NCBI GenBank assembly: GCA_964501415.1
Contig: CAZCSL010000008.1
Coordinates: 1-55,629 of the forward strand
Length of the DNA stretch: 55,629 nucleotides
Reading direction: 5' to 3'
Source: B1SED10-225 sp964501415
GTDB lineage: Bacteria; Bacillota_I; Bacilli_A; Izemoplasmatales; Izemoplasmataceae
Shown here: positions 7,421 to 16,884 of the stretch, piece after piece
Position numbering within the stretch: position 1 is the first letter of the stretch
Layout: every line of letters begins with the position of its first letter
The notes under the pieces: generated by a model
The model's database searches: none
Told to the model about the DNA's origin: nothing
Seen by the model: the letters and a program-made list of their open reading frames with translations, nothing else
Translations under genes and position numbers: made by a program

Positions 7421-10303
7421 ATGGCGAAAAAATATGACTTGACCACCGAAGACAAAACCCAAAAAAGTCTAGCCGCGTTGATCGATGAGGATTTGCAGAA
7501 GGAAAGTAAACTTCTACAAAACCTTATTTCAGAAGTGGTTGATGCCAATCAAAAACTGAAGGCCTCCCATCAGAAACGCTTTGAAGAAACCCAAGAAAAG
7601 CTCAATATTTTAAATGCAGAAATTGAGCGATTAAAAAAAGATATCAACGAAAAAGATCACGATACCACCCTCGAACAACTCAATTATTTGATCGACGCTA
7701 AAAATAAAATACACCAAGATTTACGCTTGATGCGTAGTGAAAATATTCGAGCCTATAACGAAGGCGATTTGTATTTTGATATGGACGACTTGAAAAACAA
7801 GCTCGATAACCTGTTAAAAGACACGCTTGTATCACACAGCGCCATCAAGCCTTATGCACAAAAAATTCATGCACGCATCGAACAATTCATCGACACTTTA
7901 AAAGACCATACCCATCCATTATTTGAAGAAAATCATGACCTTCAAAACAAACTTAATGATGCCGTGATGCAATTTCACACGGCTTCTGAAGATTTTGAAA
8001 CCACTTTCCAATCCTTTTCAAAAGATTTTAAAGCGCTACTCTCCAAGCGCGAGCATGCTTTTTTAAATCCTGAAGATGACTTGAGCTTAGATGAACGCAT
8101 TGAAAAAACCACACAAGAAAAAAGCAAGGCTTTAAAAGCTGAAGAAACCGCGTTAAAAGAAACGTTCGAAAAAAACATGAACGTCTTAGAAGGCAAGCTT
8201 GATACGCTTTATAACGATACGCTAAACAAACTTAAAGAAAAACATCGCGATCGTTTAGACAAAGAAGTCAACATAAAAAAGACGTTGGCCCAAGACTTAA
8301 AGACGTTAAGGTTAGATATCATTCGAGCTGAGAAAAATAACGACCAAGCGGCGTTAAAAGATCTGTTGAAAAATTATGACCGTTTAGAAAAACACAGCCA
8401 AAATTTGTTTGAAGAAAAATTGGAACGCAAAGCCAAAAAACAGTTGAAATCTGAACGCAAAAAAATCAATACCGAGAAAATCAAAACCGAAAAAAAATAC
8501 TTACAAGCCTTGTATGATAACCTATTTTCTCAAGCAAAGATCGCCATAGAAAAAGGCGATTCTAAAGAAGTCTTTAAGTTGCGCGAAGACTTAGAAGCCT
8601 TAAAGAAAGACCGCCAACTAAACGATGATTGGATTAAAACCTTAAGTCATGTTTTGGATGAATACAACCAATTTGTTCAAAAAGCTTCGGAATTTGCTTA
8701 TTTGGTAGAACGCCTGTTATTTAGCCGCAAACAAGTGTTTTTGGAATCAGAAATGGCCTTAGTCGATCATTTGGAACCCATGCAAAAAGGCTTTGATGAA
8801 CTTACTTTAGAGTTATTGAAACACGTAAAAATCAAACATCTAAATCAACGCATCCTAAAAGTCAAAGTCGCCTCTGAGATTAAAATGCACGAAAAAAAAA
8901 TGGCCTTGCACCAACAATTGGCCAAACGTGACAAGCAAATATTGGATATCAAACTAAGAGGGGATATCAAACGCTTGAACTTAGAAGAGGATATTCAGAA
9001 TGAAAAAATTTACCAACAAGCCTTAATAGCCTTAGCCGATAAAGAATACGAGTTGCAATTGTTAAAAATCGAAGCGCTCTACGATAGTGAAATCACCTTG
9101 ACCAAGGCACAAGCTGAGCGTTTAAACGTTGGACATGATGTCAATGAAGCCATGGTTGCAACCACACTAGAGAGTCAAATTAATTTCGCCAAACAACAAA
9201 TGAAGTATGCAGAAAGTGAACACCAACTACGGCTTGAAAACATTGAACAATCTTTGCACCGTGAACTAGATTATGCTAAAGAGAAGCTGGCTAAACATGA
9301 ACAACCTTATAAAACAGACCGTTTAGAGTTGCAAAAAGAACGTGATAAAAAATTAGAAGATTTAGCTTACAAACAAGCCTTATTCCGTGAAGAAAAAGAA
9401 AAAAAGGTCTTGTTTGAACAAGAACAAGAAATCAAGGAATCGTATCAAGAAAAGATTTCTGCCATCGAAAAAGCCATGGCACAAGATACGTATGTCAAAC
9501 GGTATAAAGCACAAATAGAAAAGGCTGAATCAAGAGCTAATAAAGCAAAGGAAGATGCACAAAGAATCAAAGAAAAAAGCCTTGAAACCTTCCAAAATAT
9601 GCTCTATCAAAGCGAAGAAAAACTACAACAATTCAAACAAAGCAGTGCAACAAGCAAACTAGCCCCTTATATCGAAAGCGAAGCGAAAACAACCGCTAAA
9701 GAACGTCTGGATGAGGCGATTAAAGAAGCTAAAACGCTTTATCAAGAAAAAATCACTAAACCAAAAGAAAAGCTTAAAGCATTAGATGAGCAGCTGAAAA
9801 ACATCCAACTTGAAACCAAACAAAGTGAAACGATTGAAAAAATCGAAGCGGAAAAGGCCGAACTGAGTGAGGCTTTTAAACAGTGGCAACAACAGCAACA
9901 AGAAACGCTAAAAGATGCACAAGAAAAAATCAAAGCCGAACAAAAAGCCTACTTAAAAGCCCATAATGAACAACTCTCTAAACTTAAACCCTTTAGCGCA
10001 AAAAAAGATAAACAAACCTTGCAAACCAAGTTAAAACAAAAAGTGCGCCTTTGGGAGAAAAGACTCAAAGAACAACACACCAAAAAAGCCGATAAACTTA
10101 AACTTGACTTAGCGAAACACAAAAACGTGTTAAAACAAGAAAAATTAAACTTAGATAAAGCCTTAAATCCACTTATCAATGCTTATGAAGCTTATCTAAA
10201 AAAAACCAATATCGCGCAACACAAACGTGAGGTTGAAACGAAAAAGAAACTATTTGGGGAACGTGACCAAGCCATTAAAGATTTAAAGAACAAACACCAA
10301 TAA
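7421..10303 (+). CDS. Giant soluble coiled-coil protein (960 aa)
   Basis: The partner of the 1163-residue protein in a two-gene operon. The open frame begins at 7361, overlapping the first gene, but the start at 7421 (MAKKYDLTTEDKTQKS) has the strong ribosome site AGGAAAGGAG, giving 960 residues. Long stretches are again K/E/Q-rich heptads without Trp-rich, membrane or nucleotide-binding motifs. The central part, near residues 480-740, carries many repeats of the type LxxE-x-x-x-x-E-Lxx-A. The operon ends at a clean terminator just after the stop codon. A scaffolding, filament or cytoskeletal role is an inference from shape only. Confidence 0.85.
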   Translation: MAKKYDLTTEDKTQKSLAALIDEDLQKESKLLQNLISEVVDANQKLKASHQKRFEETQEKLNILNAEIERLKKDINEKDHDTTLEQLNYLIDAKNKIHQDLRLMRSENIRAYNEGDLYFDMDDLKNKLDNLLKDTLVSHSAIKPYAQKIHARIEQFIDTLKDHTHPLFEENHDLQNKLNDAVMQFHTASEDFETTFQSFSKDFKALLSKREHAFLNPEDDLSLDERIEKTTQEKSKALKAEETALKETFEKNMNVLEGKLDTLYNDTLNKLKEKHRDRLDKEVNIKKTLAQDLKTLRLDIIRAEKNNDQAALKDLLKNYDRLEKHSQNLFEEKLERKAKKQLKSERKKINTEKIKTEKKYLQALYDNLFSQAKIAIEKGDSKEVFKLREDLEALKKDRQLNDDWIKTLSHVLDEYNQFVQKASEFAYLVERLLFSRKQVFLESEMALVDHLEPMQKGFDELTLELLKHVKIKHLNQRILKVKVASEIKMHEKKMALHQQLAKRDKQILDIKLRGDIKRLNLEEDIQNEKIYQQALIALADKEYELQLLKIEALYDSEITLTKAQAERLNVGHDVNEAMVATTLESQINFAKQQMKYAESEHQLRLENIEQSLHRELDYAKEKLAKHEQPYKTDRLELQKERDKKLEDLAYKQALFREEKEKKVLFEQEQEIKESYQEKISAIEKAMAQDTYVKRYKAQIEKAESRANKAKEDAQRIKEKSLETFQNMLYQSEEKLQQFKQSSATSKLAPYIESEAKTTAKERLDEAIKEAKTLYQEKITKPKEKLKALDEQLKNIQLETKQSETIEKIEAEKAELSEAFKQWQQQQQETLKDAQEKIKAEQKAYLKAHNEQLSKLKPFSAKKDKQTLQTKLKQKVRLWEKRLKEQHTKKADKLKLDLAKHKNVLKQEKLNLDKALNPLINAYEAYLKKTNIAQHKREVETKKKLFGERDQAIKDLKNKHQ

Positions 10304-10356
10304 AAAAGCTATGCAGCCTTAAAGCGAACACCGCCTTTATGCGCATAGCTTTTTTG
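10302..10356. terminator. Bidirectional intrinsic terminator
   Basis: AAAAAAGCTATGC pairs with GCATAGCTTTTTT across a loop of about 26 bases. It sits between the convergent coiled-coil operon and deoB. Confidence 0.85.
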
Positions 10357-10386
10357 TTATGGTTTTTTAGTTTTTAATCTAATTAT

Positions 10387-11562
10387 TTACTTTAATAAAG
10401 GTAAAAAACTGCGACCATAAGGTGGCGCTTCTACCTTAAAGTTATCCGCAATGCTAGCGGCTATATCGGCAAACGTTTCACGTTCTTCAAGGGCCCCGCC
10501 CTTTAACTTAGGATTGTAAACCAATAAGGGCACATATTCTCTAGTATGATCAGTTCCCTTGTGGGTAGGATCATTCCCATGATCGGCGGTGATGATTAAT
10601 AAATCATCTTCTTTGATTAAAGGCATCAAATCACTCAGTTGTTCATCAAAACGTTCTAGCGCTTCTTTATAGCCTTTTGGATCTCTTCTATGACCGTATT
10701 TCGCATCGAAATCAACGAGGTTCAAAAAGGCCAAGCCTTTAAAGTCTTTTTTGGCATATTCAATATAGTTTTTCATACCTTCGATGTTATCTTTTTGCTT
10801 GATGCTTTTGGTGATGCCCTCTCCATCGTAAATATCGCTAATCTTACCAAAGCCAACGACGTCATAGCCACCATCTTCTAAGGCATTTAATGTCGTATCT
10901 TGATATGGCTTAAGGGCATAATCTTTGCGGTTAGCGGTACGTTCAAAAGCGCCTTTTTTATCACCGATAAACGGTCTGGCAATGACTCTACCTACTTTGA
11001 AGCGTTCATCCATGGTTAACTCACGGGCAATTTCACAAGCGCGGTACAAGTTATCAAGGCCGACTTTTTCTTCGTGAGCCGCGATTTGAAGGACACTATC
11101 GGCAGACGTATAGACGATCAAATCGCCGGTTTTTAACTGATGTTCACCGAGTTCATCAAGGATTTCGGTACCGCTTGCGGCTTTATTCCCCACAATTTTT
11201 CGCCCGGTTCTTTCTTCTAGCGTGGTGATTAATGCTTGAGGAAAGCCCGTCTCAGTAAAGGTTTGGAAAGGCTTTGAAACTTTGAGCCCCATCAATTCCC
11301 AATGACCCGTCATGGTGTCTTTTCCGTTGGAAATCTCAGCCATCTTTGTATAATATCCCTTGGCTTTTTGAATCGGTTGGACGCCTTTAATTTCAGTCAG
11401 ATTACCATAGCCTAAAGCTGCCATATTAGGCAGGTTAATACCGCCTTCGTGTTTGGCGATGTTAGCGATGGTGTTGGTACCTTCATCTCCAAAGGCTTTG
11501 GCATCAGGCAGTGCGCCTATGCCCACCGAATCGATGACGATTAAAAAGGTTCGTTGATACAT
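10387..11562 (-). CDS. deoB: Phosphopentomutase DeoB
   Basis: DeoB interconverts (deoxy)ribose 1-phosphate and 5-phosphate, linking nucleoside salvage to the pentose pathway. It belongs to the alkaline-phosphatase superfamily and binds two Mn ions. The visible metal-site motifs are IDSVGIGALPDA at the N-terminus, DTMTGHWELMG, and ITADHGNDPTHKGTDHTRE near the C-terminus. The start at 11560-11562 follows AAAGGAG; the longer frame to 11610 has no ribosome site. The resulting 391 residues match the family. It follows xerD with a 1-bp gap, the same order as ripX-drm in Bacillus subtilis. Confidence 0.97.
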   Translation of the reverse strand: MYQRTFLIVIDSVGIGALPDAKAFGDEGTNTIANIAKHEGGINLPNMAALGYGNLTEIKGVQPIQKAKGYYTKMAEISNGKDTMTGHWELMGLKVSKPFQTFTETGFPQALITTLEERTGRKIVGNKAASGTEILDELGEHQLKTGDLIVYTSADSVLQIAAHEEKVGLDNLYRACEIARELTMDERFKVGRVIARPFIGDKKGAFERTANRKDYALKPYQDTTLNALEDGGYDVVGFGKISDIYDGEGITKSIKQKDNIEGMKNYIEYAKKDFKGLAFLNLVDFDAKYGHRRDPKGYKEALERFDEQLSDLMPLIKEDDLLIITADHGNDPTHKGTDHTREYVPLLVYNPKLKGGALEERETFADIAASIADNFKVEAPPYGRSFLPLLK

Positions 11563-11563
11563 A

Positions 11564-12463
11564 TTAATCTCTCCTTTTAGCATGCGGATGAAATGCATCG
11601 TAAACCGCAATTAATTGTTGTTTGTTTATGTGTGTATAAAGTTCTGTGGTCGCAATGCTTTGATGACCAAGCAGTTCTTGTACGTATCTTAAATCTACGC
11701 CTCTTTCCAACAAGTGCGAGGCAAATGAATGTCTTAGGGTGTGAGGGGAAACTTTTTTATCAATGCCAGCTTCCAGGGTAAGGTTTTTCAAAACCTTGAA
11801 AAAACCAACCCGGCTGAGCGGTTTGCCTAGTTTGTTCAAAAACACCGTCGTGGTGGGTTCTTTTTTCAGTTTTAACCAACCATCTTCTAAATACGTTTTT
11901 AACGTTTTAGCGCTCATTGAACCAATCGGGACGATGCGTTCTTTATCACCTTTGCCTAAGACGTTGATCAGCCCTTGGTTAATATGTAAGTCAGCAGCCT
12001 TTAAATTCAAGAGTTCAGAGATTCTAAGACCACTGCCATAAAGCAGCTCTAGCATCGCCATATTGCGTTGTTTAAGCGGACTATTGCCTTGAGCTACGGC
12101 CAATAATCGTTCGATTTCTTCGATGCTGAGAATTTCTGGTAAACGCTTGGTTTGTTTTGGGCGGTGAATTTTTAAAATCACATTGTCATCCACGAGCTTT
12201 TCATCAAGCAAAAATTGGTGGAAGCCTTTCATGGCGCTTAGTTTTCTTGAAACGCTCGCGGGGGTGATGTGATGTTTCCTAAGCACCATCAAGTATTGTT
12301 TGATAACCGGTTTTTCGATGGCTTTGGGTTGCGTTATATCTTTTTGGGCCAAATAGGCTATATATTGTTTTAAGTCACTTAAATACGCCGCTTTACTTTG
12401 TTTGCTTAAGTTGGCCGTCGCTTTAAGTTCATATTCATACTCTTTTAATAGCTGTCTTAGCAT
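11564..12463 (-). CDS. xerD: Tyrosine site-specific recombinase XerD-like
   Basis: This 299-residue enzyme is a tyrosine recombinase, with an N-terminal SAM-like DNA-binding domain (about 1-90) and a C-terminal catalytic domain. The catalytic residues are visible: Arg in GSGLRISELL, the HxxR box in SPHTLRHSFASHLLERG, and the nucleophile in TTELYTHI. Its size and the neighbouring deoB point to the chromosomal XerD/RipX that resolves chromosome dimers at dif, rather than a phage integrase. XerC and XerD cannot be fully separated by eye. It is the second gene of the hemW-xerD-deoB run, starting 8 bp after hemW. Confidence 0.9.
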   Translation of the reverse strand: MLRQLLKEYEYELKATANLSKQSKAAYLSDLKQYIAYLAQKDITQPKAIEKPVIKQYLMVLRKHHITPASVSRKLSAMKGFHQFLLDEKLVDDNVILKIHRPKQTKRLPEILSIEEIERLLAVAQGNSPLKQRNMAMLELLYGSGLRISELLNLKAADLHINQGLINVLGKGDKERIVPIGSMSAKTLKTYLEDGWLKLKKEPTTTVFLNKLGKPLSRVGFFKVLKNLTLEAGIDKKVSPHTLRHSFASHLLERGVDLRYVQELLGHQSIATTELYTHINKQQLIAVYDAFHPHAKRRD

Positions 12464-12471
12464 AGCATCAC

Positions 12472-13575
12472 CTAAAACAATTCAAAAATGTTATTGCCTA
12501 CCATTAATCCTTTTTTGCTAAAAGCCAAATGATCATGCTCTAAGGTGAGAAACCCTAGCTGGATTAAAGGTTTAAGGCTTGGATAATCCTTTAGTAACTC
12601 AGATTCAAAGCGTTGATAATACCGGCGCAAAGACACGCCTTTTAATAGCCGCATACCCATTAATAAAAAATCGCGTTTCGCTTCATAAGGATAGCTTTCT
12701 TTAGGAGGGGCTTGCGTTTGGCTAAGGGTTTCAACATAGGTTTTAATGCGCGGGGTGTTGAAATAGCGCATGTCGTTATATTTGCCGTGTGCCCCACTAC
12801 CAATACCCAAATAATCATGGTCTTGCCAAATTAACTGATTATGCAATGAAGGTGCGTTTTTACTGAAGGATGAAACTTCGTATTGATGAAATCCCATCTG
12901 GTTTAACCTATCCATAACGGTTTCATACATTTGCGCTACTATTTCTTCATTGGGCAACGTTAGTTTTTGTTTCGTCACTTGATGATATAAACGGGTGTTT
13001 GGTTCTAAAATCAAACTATAATAAGAAATATGTTTTACCTTTAAGGTCTCTAATCGTTTTAAATCATGCTTAAGGTCTTTTAACGTTTGGTTGGGCAGAC
13101 CAAACAACATATCTAAAGATATATTGGTTAGGTTTTCTCGGTACAAAATATTGATTGCACGCTCAATATCGCTAGGTGTATGGTCTCGCTTTAAGCGGCT
13201 TAACTGCGCTGCATCAAATGTTTGAGCGCCTAGGGAGACGCGGTTCACACCATAATGCTTTAACCGTTTAACTAAAGGTGGGGTAATATCTTTTGGATTG
13301 GCCTCAAAGGTAAACTCTTTGATACTTTCCATGTCAATATGATCATGCAAAGCCGATAAAAAGGAATCCAAGTGAGTTAAGGGTAGGGTGCTAGGTGTAC
13401 CACCACCCACATAGATGGTTTGAAGCGATTTATAATCGTTTTGATGGTATTTTAATTCTGTCTTAAGAGCCTCAATATAGGCTTTCATTTTATGAGGATT
13501 GGCGATTTCTTTGTGAAAATCGCAATAGCTACAAAGCTGCATACAAAAAGGGATATGAATATAAAGACTATCCAT
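12472..13575 (-). CDS. hemW: Radical SAM heme chaperone HemW
   Basis: The N-terminal radical SAM signature CxxxCxxC is present as CMQLCSYC, followed by YVGGGTPSTLP and a GLPNQTLKDL motif. These place the protein with HemW, a heme-binding member related to HemN. The true coproporphyrinogen oxidase HemN has an additional cysteine directly after the triad (CxxxCxxCxC). Here the residue after the triad is Asp, then Phe, which supports HemW rather than HemN. Length is 367 residues. It follows lepA by 74 bp, the order seen in Bacillus (lepA-hemW). Confidence 0.9.
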   Translation of the reverse strand: MDSLYIHIPFCMQLCSYCDFHKEIANPHKMKAYIEALKTELKYHQNDYKSLQTIYVGGGTPSTLPLTHLDSFLSALHDHIDMESIKEFTFEANPKDITPPLVKRLKHYGVNRVSLGAQTFDAAQLSRLKRDHTPSDIERAINILYRENLTNISLDMLFGLPNQTLKDLKHDLKRLETLKVKHISYYSLILEPNTRLYHQVTKQKLTLPNEEIVAQMYETVMDRLNQMGFHQYEVSSFSKNAPSLHNQLIWQDHDYLGIGSGAHGKYNDMRYFNTPRIKTYVETLSQTQAPPKESYPYEAKRDFLLMGMRLLKGVSLRRYYQRFESELLKDYPSLKPLIQLGFLTLEHDHLAFSKKGLMVGNNIFELF

Positions 13576-13649
13576 GGTAAGTCCTAATTATAGCATAATA
13601 ACAGCGATAATACATCTCATACACACCTTATAAGCCAGTATAAAAACCC

Positions 13650-15479
13650 TTATTCATCTAAAGATAACACACTCAAAAAAGCTTCTTGGGGTACATCGAC
13701 GTTGCCGACGTTTTTCATGCGTTTCTTACCTTCTTTTTGTTTTTCAAGCAGCTTTTTCTTACGCGATATATCGCCCCCATAACACTTGGAGATAACATTT
13801 TTGCGGTGCGCTTTGATGGTGCTTCTAGCGATGATGCGACTCCCGTGAGCGGCTTGAATGGGTACTTCAAACATATGTCTGGGAATGATTTCTTTTAATT
13901 TCTCGGTAATCGCTTTACCGCGATTAAAAGCAAAATCTTTGTGAACAACCATCGATAAAGCATCGACAATCTCACCGTTGATTAAAATATCTAATTTAAT
14001 CAAGCTTGAAGGCTGATAGCCTTTGATTTCATAGTCTAAAGACGCATAGCCTTTTGATTGGCTTTTCAGTTTATCAAAGAAATCATAAACGATTTCTAGT
14101 AACGGTATATCATAGCTTAACTGGACGCGGTGTTCACCAACATACGTCATGTCGATAAATTGACCGCGTTTGTCCTGACAAAGCGACATAATATTGCCAA
14201 CATAGTCTTTTGGACACATGATGGTCGCATGGACATACGGTTCTTCTATTTTTTCAATGTCTTGATTGGCCGGCATATCCGAAGGATTATCGATGGTTTT
14301 CTTGGTACCATCATTTAACGTAACGTGATAAATAACCGAAGGCGCGGTCGCAATCAAATCAAGGTTGAATTCGCGCTCTAAGCGCTCTTGAATAATTTCC
14401 ATATGCAGCATGCCTAAAAACCCTGTGCGAAAGCCAAAACCTAACGCTTTAGAGTTTTCGGCTTCATACACCAATGAAGCATCATTTAACTGCAAGCGGT
14501 CTAAGGCTTCTCTTAAATCGTTATAACGATTAGAATCGATGGGAAAAAGACCGCAATAAACCATCGGATTTAAGGAACGATACCCTGGTAAGGCCTGCTT
14601 GGCGGGGGCGGATTTCTTTGTGATGGTATCGCCGACGCGTACGTCTTTGGCGGTTTTAATGGACGCCACCACATAGCCAACATCACCAGGCAAAAGATAA
14701 TCTTTAGGTTGTTGTTTGGGTGTCGTTACACCTACTTCACTAACTTCAAAGGTCTTTTTACTCGACATCATTTGAATGATGTCACCCTTTTTCAAACTAC
14801 CATCTATTAGACGGATTGAAGGGATAACCCCGCGGTAAGGATCGTATATGGAATCAAAGATCAGCGCTTTTAAAGGGGCCTCTGCATCCCCTTTTGGCGG
14901 GGGGAAACGTTCGATAATGCCGGTAATGATTTCTTCGATGCCTAAGCCTTCTTTAGCGCTGGTTAAAATAACTTCATCTTGGTCTATGCCAATGACATCT
15001 TCTAAGTCTTGTTTAACCTTCTTTACATTGGCATTAGGCAAATCAATTTTATTGATGACGGGTAAAATTTCTAAATCATTGTCTAGGGCCAAATATACAT
15101 TAGCGAGGGTTTGGGCTTCGATACCTTGGGCGGCATCGACGACTAAAATAGCCCCCTCACAAGCCGCTAAGGACCGAGACACCTCATAGGTAAAATCGAC
15201 ATGGCCCGGCGTGTCAATCAAATGAAAAATATATTGATGGTTATCCGTATGGGTATATTCTATTTGAACCGCATTAAGTTTAATCGTGATACCGCGTTCG
15301 CGTTCTAAATCCATAGAATCCAGCAATTGCGCTTTCATCTCTCGGGCATTAATGGATTTTGTCTTCTCTAAAATACGATCAGCTAGCGTGGATTTACCGT
15401 GATCGATATGCGCGATGATAGAAAAATTTCGAATGCGATTTTGCCGTTTTAAAATCGAGTTTTTGTCTAGTGTGTTCAT
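13650..15479 (-). CDS. lepA: Translation elongation factor 4 (LepA)
   Basis: LepA/EF4 is a ribosome-binding GTPase that acts in translation initiation or back-translocation under stress. The G1 (AHIDHGKSTLADRIL), G3 (DTPGHVDF) and G4 (NKIDLP) motifs are intact. The LepA C-terminal domain follows (ITEKLKEIIPRHMFEVPIQAAHGSRIIARSTIKAHRKNV is conserved around residues 530-570). The 609 residues match the family. A TTGAAA/TAAAAT promoter lies just upstream. Confidence 0.97.
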   Translation of the reverse strand: MNTLDKNSILKRQNRIRNFSIIAHIDHGKSTLADRILEKTKSINAREMKAQLLDSMDLERERGITIKLNAVQIEYTHTDNHQYIFHLIDTPGHVDFTYEVSRSLAACEGAILVVDAAQGIEAQTLANVYLALDNDLEILPVINKIDLPNANVKKVKQDLEDVIGIDQDEVILTSAKEGLGIEEIITGIIERFPPPKGDAEAPLKALIFDSIYDPYRGVIPSIRLIDGSLKKGDIIQMMSSKKTFEVSEVGVTTPKQQPKDYLLPGDVGYVVASIKTAKDVRVGDTITKKSAPAKQALPGYRSLNPMVYCGLFPIDSNRYNDLREALDRLQLNDASLVYEAENSKALGFGFRTGFLGMLHMEIIQERLEREFNLDLIATAPSVIYHVTLNDGTKKTIDNPSDMPANQDIEKIEEPYVHATIMCPKDYVGNIMSLCQDKRGQFIDMTYVGEHRVQLSYDIPLLEIVYDFFDKLKSQSKGYASLDYEIKGYQPSSLIKLDILINGEIVDALSMVVHKDFAFNRGKAITEKLKEIIPRHMFEVPIQAAHGSRIIARSTIKAHRKNVISKCYGGDISRKKKLLEKQKEGKKRMKNVGNVDVPQEAFLSVLSLDE

Positions 15480-15508
15480 GCAATCTTCCTTCCGTGAACG
15501 CTTAAATT

Positions 15509-15537
15509 ATTTTACACCATATTGAGGCTTTTTTCAA
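15509..15537 (-). promoter_or_regulatory. Promoter of lepA operon
   Basis: On the minus strand TTGAAA (15532-15537) and TAAAAT (15509-15514), 17-bp spacer. The lepA ATG is about 30 bp downstream. Confidence 0.75.
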
Positions 15538-15560
15538 TCTATTATCCTACCTTTGACAAA

Positions 15561-15587
15561 TAAAAACCCCCATCAAAGAGGGGTTTA
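15561..15587 (-). terminator. Intrinsic terminator after the AraC-family gene
   Basis: AAACCCC/GGGGTTT stem with a T-run on the minus strand. It overlaps the stop codon of the upstream (minus-strand) regulator gene and separates it from the lepA promoter. Confidence 0.75.
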
Positions 15588-16433
15588 TTGATTGGATAAA
15601 ACGGGCACATAAATTTCAATGACGGGGGTTTCTTTTTGGGTTTCGTGATGTACCTCAAAGACATAATCCTCATCATAGGTTAAGTTATAATCAAAAAGCG
15701 CATGGGCATAAATGTTATAGTAGATTGACTTTAAATCAACGTGGGCTATCGAAGCTTGAAATAAGGCATATTCTCTTTGGGGCAGCATCCGGTATTGAAA
15801 CCCTTTAGGCAAATGGTCAAACCGCGAGACCGCTTTGGCACACATAAAGTCAAATCCACCACTGTTGGGTTGTTCAAGTTGAAAGCCGCTATCACGGATG
15901 GGTGCCATCAGTCCATACGTTTTTTCTTTGGTGTATGGGACGTTAAATGCCTTGATACCCTCGTTTAATTTAGAAGCTAAAGCTTTGACATCAGGGAAAA
16001 CCGCTTTTTCTTGAGATAAGATGCCGACAAAATCTTTCGCCTCAACCTTGAGTATTTGAGGTTTTTCTAACGCTACATGCTTGGGGATAGAATCACTGGC
16101 TGGCAGGCTTAAGGTATTGAGTATTTTGTGGTCAATCGTGTCTTGGTCCTTGAGATTTAGACTTTGTTTTAACGCTTCCAAACCCTTAAAACCATAGGGT
16201 TTGATGGCATTTTTATCGTTTAATTCTAAATAGGCCTTAATCGCATGAAACTGTTTCAATCGGCGAATATAATGGGAGAATGTCATACCATAAGCCGCAT
16301 GAAACAAGCGAGAAAAATGACCACTAGGTAAGGGTATTTTCCTTAAAAACGCCTCGATATCCACGGGTTTTTTGATATGATTTTGAGCAAAGTCTATTGC
16401 TTCTTTGAGCCAGTTTTTTGTGTGCACAGGCAT
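15585..16433 (-). CDS. AraC-family regulator with GyrI-like effector domain
   Basis: The N-terminal 100 residues hold an AraC-type double helix-turn-helix (DIEAFLRKIPLPSGHFSRLFHAAYGMTFSHYIRRLK). Residues about 125-282 resemble the GyrI/Rob C-terminal effector-binding domain (VFPDVKALASKLNEGIK...YEVHHETQKETPVIEIYVPV). This architecture is typical of regulators that sense small hydrophobic molecules. The chosen ATG (16431-16433) follows AGGAAAGGAAG; the 13-residue extension in frame lacks a ribosome site. Product length is 282. The gene has its own promoter and terminator, so it is a lone unit. The target is unknown. Confidence 0.85.
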   Translation of the reverse strand: MPVHTKNWLKEAIDFAQNHIKKPVDIEAFLRKIPLPSGHFSRLFHAAYGMTFSHYIRRLKQFHAIKAYLELNDKNAIKPYGFKGLEALKQSLNLKDQDTIDHKILNTLSLPASDSIPKHVALEKPQILKVEAKDFVGILSQEKAVFPDVKALASKLNEGIKAFNVPYTKEKTYGLMAPIRDSGFQLEQPNSGGFDFMCAKAVSRFDHLPKGFQYRMLPQREYALFQASIAHVDLKSIYYNIYAHALFDYNLTYDEDYVFEVHHETQKETPVIEIYVPVLSNQ

Positions 16434-16470
16434 CTTCCTTTCCTCATCCAGTATAACAATCCAGTGTAAC

Positions 16471-16499
16471 ATAATAAACCCGTATAAAACAACTTACAA
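16471..16499 (-). promoter_or_regulatory. Promoter of the AraC-family gene
   Basis: On the minus strand TTGTAA (16494-16499) and TATTAT (16471-16476) with a 17-bp spacer. Confidence 0.65.
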
Positions 16500-16526
16500 A
16501 AAAAGGCACTTACGTGTGTAAGTGCC
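16497..16526 (-). terminator. Terminator of RNase P RNA
   Basis: On the minus strand GGCACTTA...TAAGTGCC followed by seven T, four bases after the 3' end of the ncRNA. Confidence 0.85.
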
Positions 16527-16530
16527 CCTT

Positions 16531-16879
16531 AACTTTAGCGTTCTATAAGCCATGTTCTGTACCCTTACGGGCGGCAACCATTTATCTGCGCATCTGCGCC
16601 ACTTGGTCAGTTTGATTCCCTTCCAAGTGTGCCCCTACCATATTTTGGGTTGCTGGCTTGCGGGGTTTACCCGTTCCACCTAAAGCATCGCTGCTTTAGC
16701 TCGTCTCTGTGGCACTTTTAAAGGGCATAACGTCTTTAAAAGACGCGTACCCAGCCGTCACCTAGGTGCATAGCGTTATGGTTTCCGCTATCACAAACAC
16801 TACATCCATCACAGGATGTGCCAGCATGGACTTTCCTAACTCAACAAACGTTAAGCTCGGTTGCCCAAACACTAAAGTT
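16531..16879 (-). ncRNA. rnpB: RNase P RNA (type B)
   Basis: The catalytic RNA of RNase P, which makes the 5' ends of tRNAs. On the minus strand the 5' region contains GAGTTAGGAAAGTCCATGC, close to the conserved RNase P core GAGGAAAGTCCATGC of Bacillus. The 3' region has GCGGTTAAACCCC-like and ATGGTTGCCGCC motifs and ends CATGGCTTATAGAACG, nearly identical to the 3' end in B. subtilis. The two ends pair (AACTTTAGTGTT with AACGCTAAAGTT) to form helix P1, giving 349 nucleotides. The 5' end lies five bases beyond the pnp stop codon. Confidence 0.95.
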
Positions 16880-16884
16880 ATAAG

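Noticed and set aside
3913..10303. SMC/Rad50-like proteins
   Set aside because: No Walker A, Walker B or hinge region is present in either coiled-coil protein.
11564..12463. Tyrosine recombinase as a mark of a phage or integrated island
   Set aside because: It is in the conserved housekeeping order with deoB, of normal XerD length, and no phage genes, attachment repeats or tRNA adjoin it.
12472..13575. Oxygen-independent coproporphyrinogen oxidase HemN
   Set aside because: The residue after the CxxxCxxC triad is not followed by the extra Cys of HemN, and the gene sits next to lepA as hemW does.
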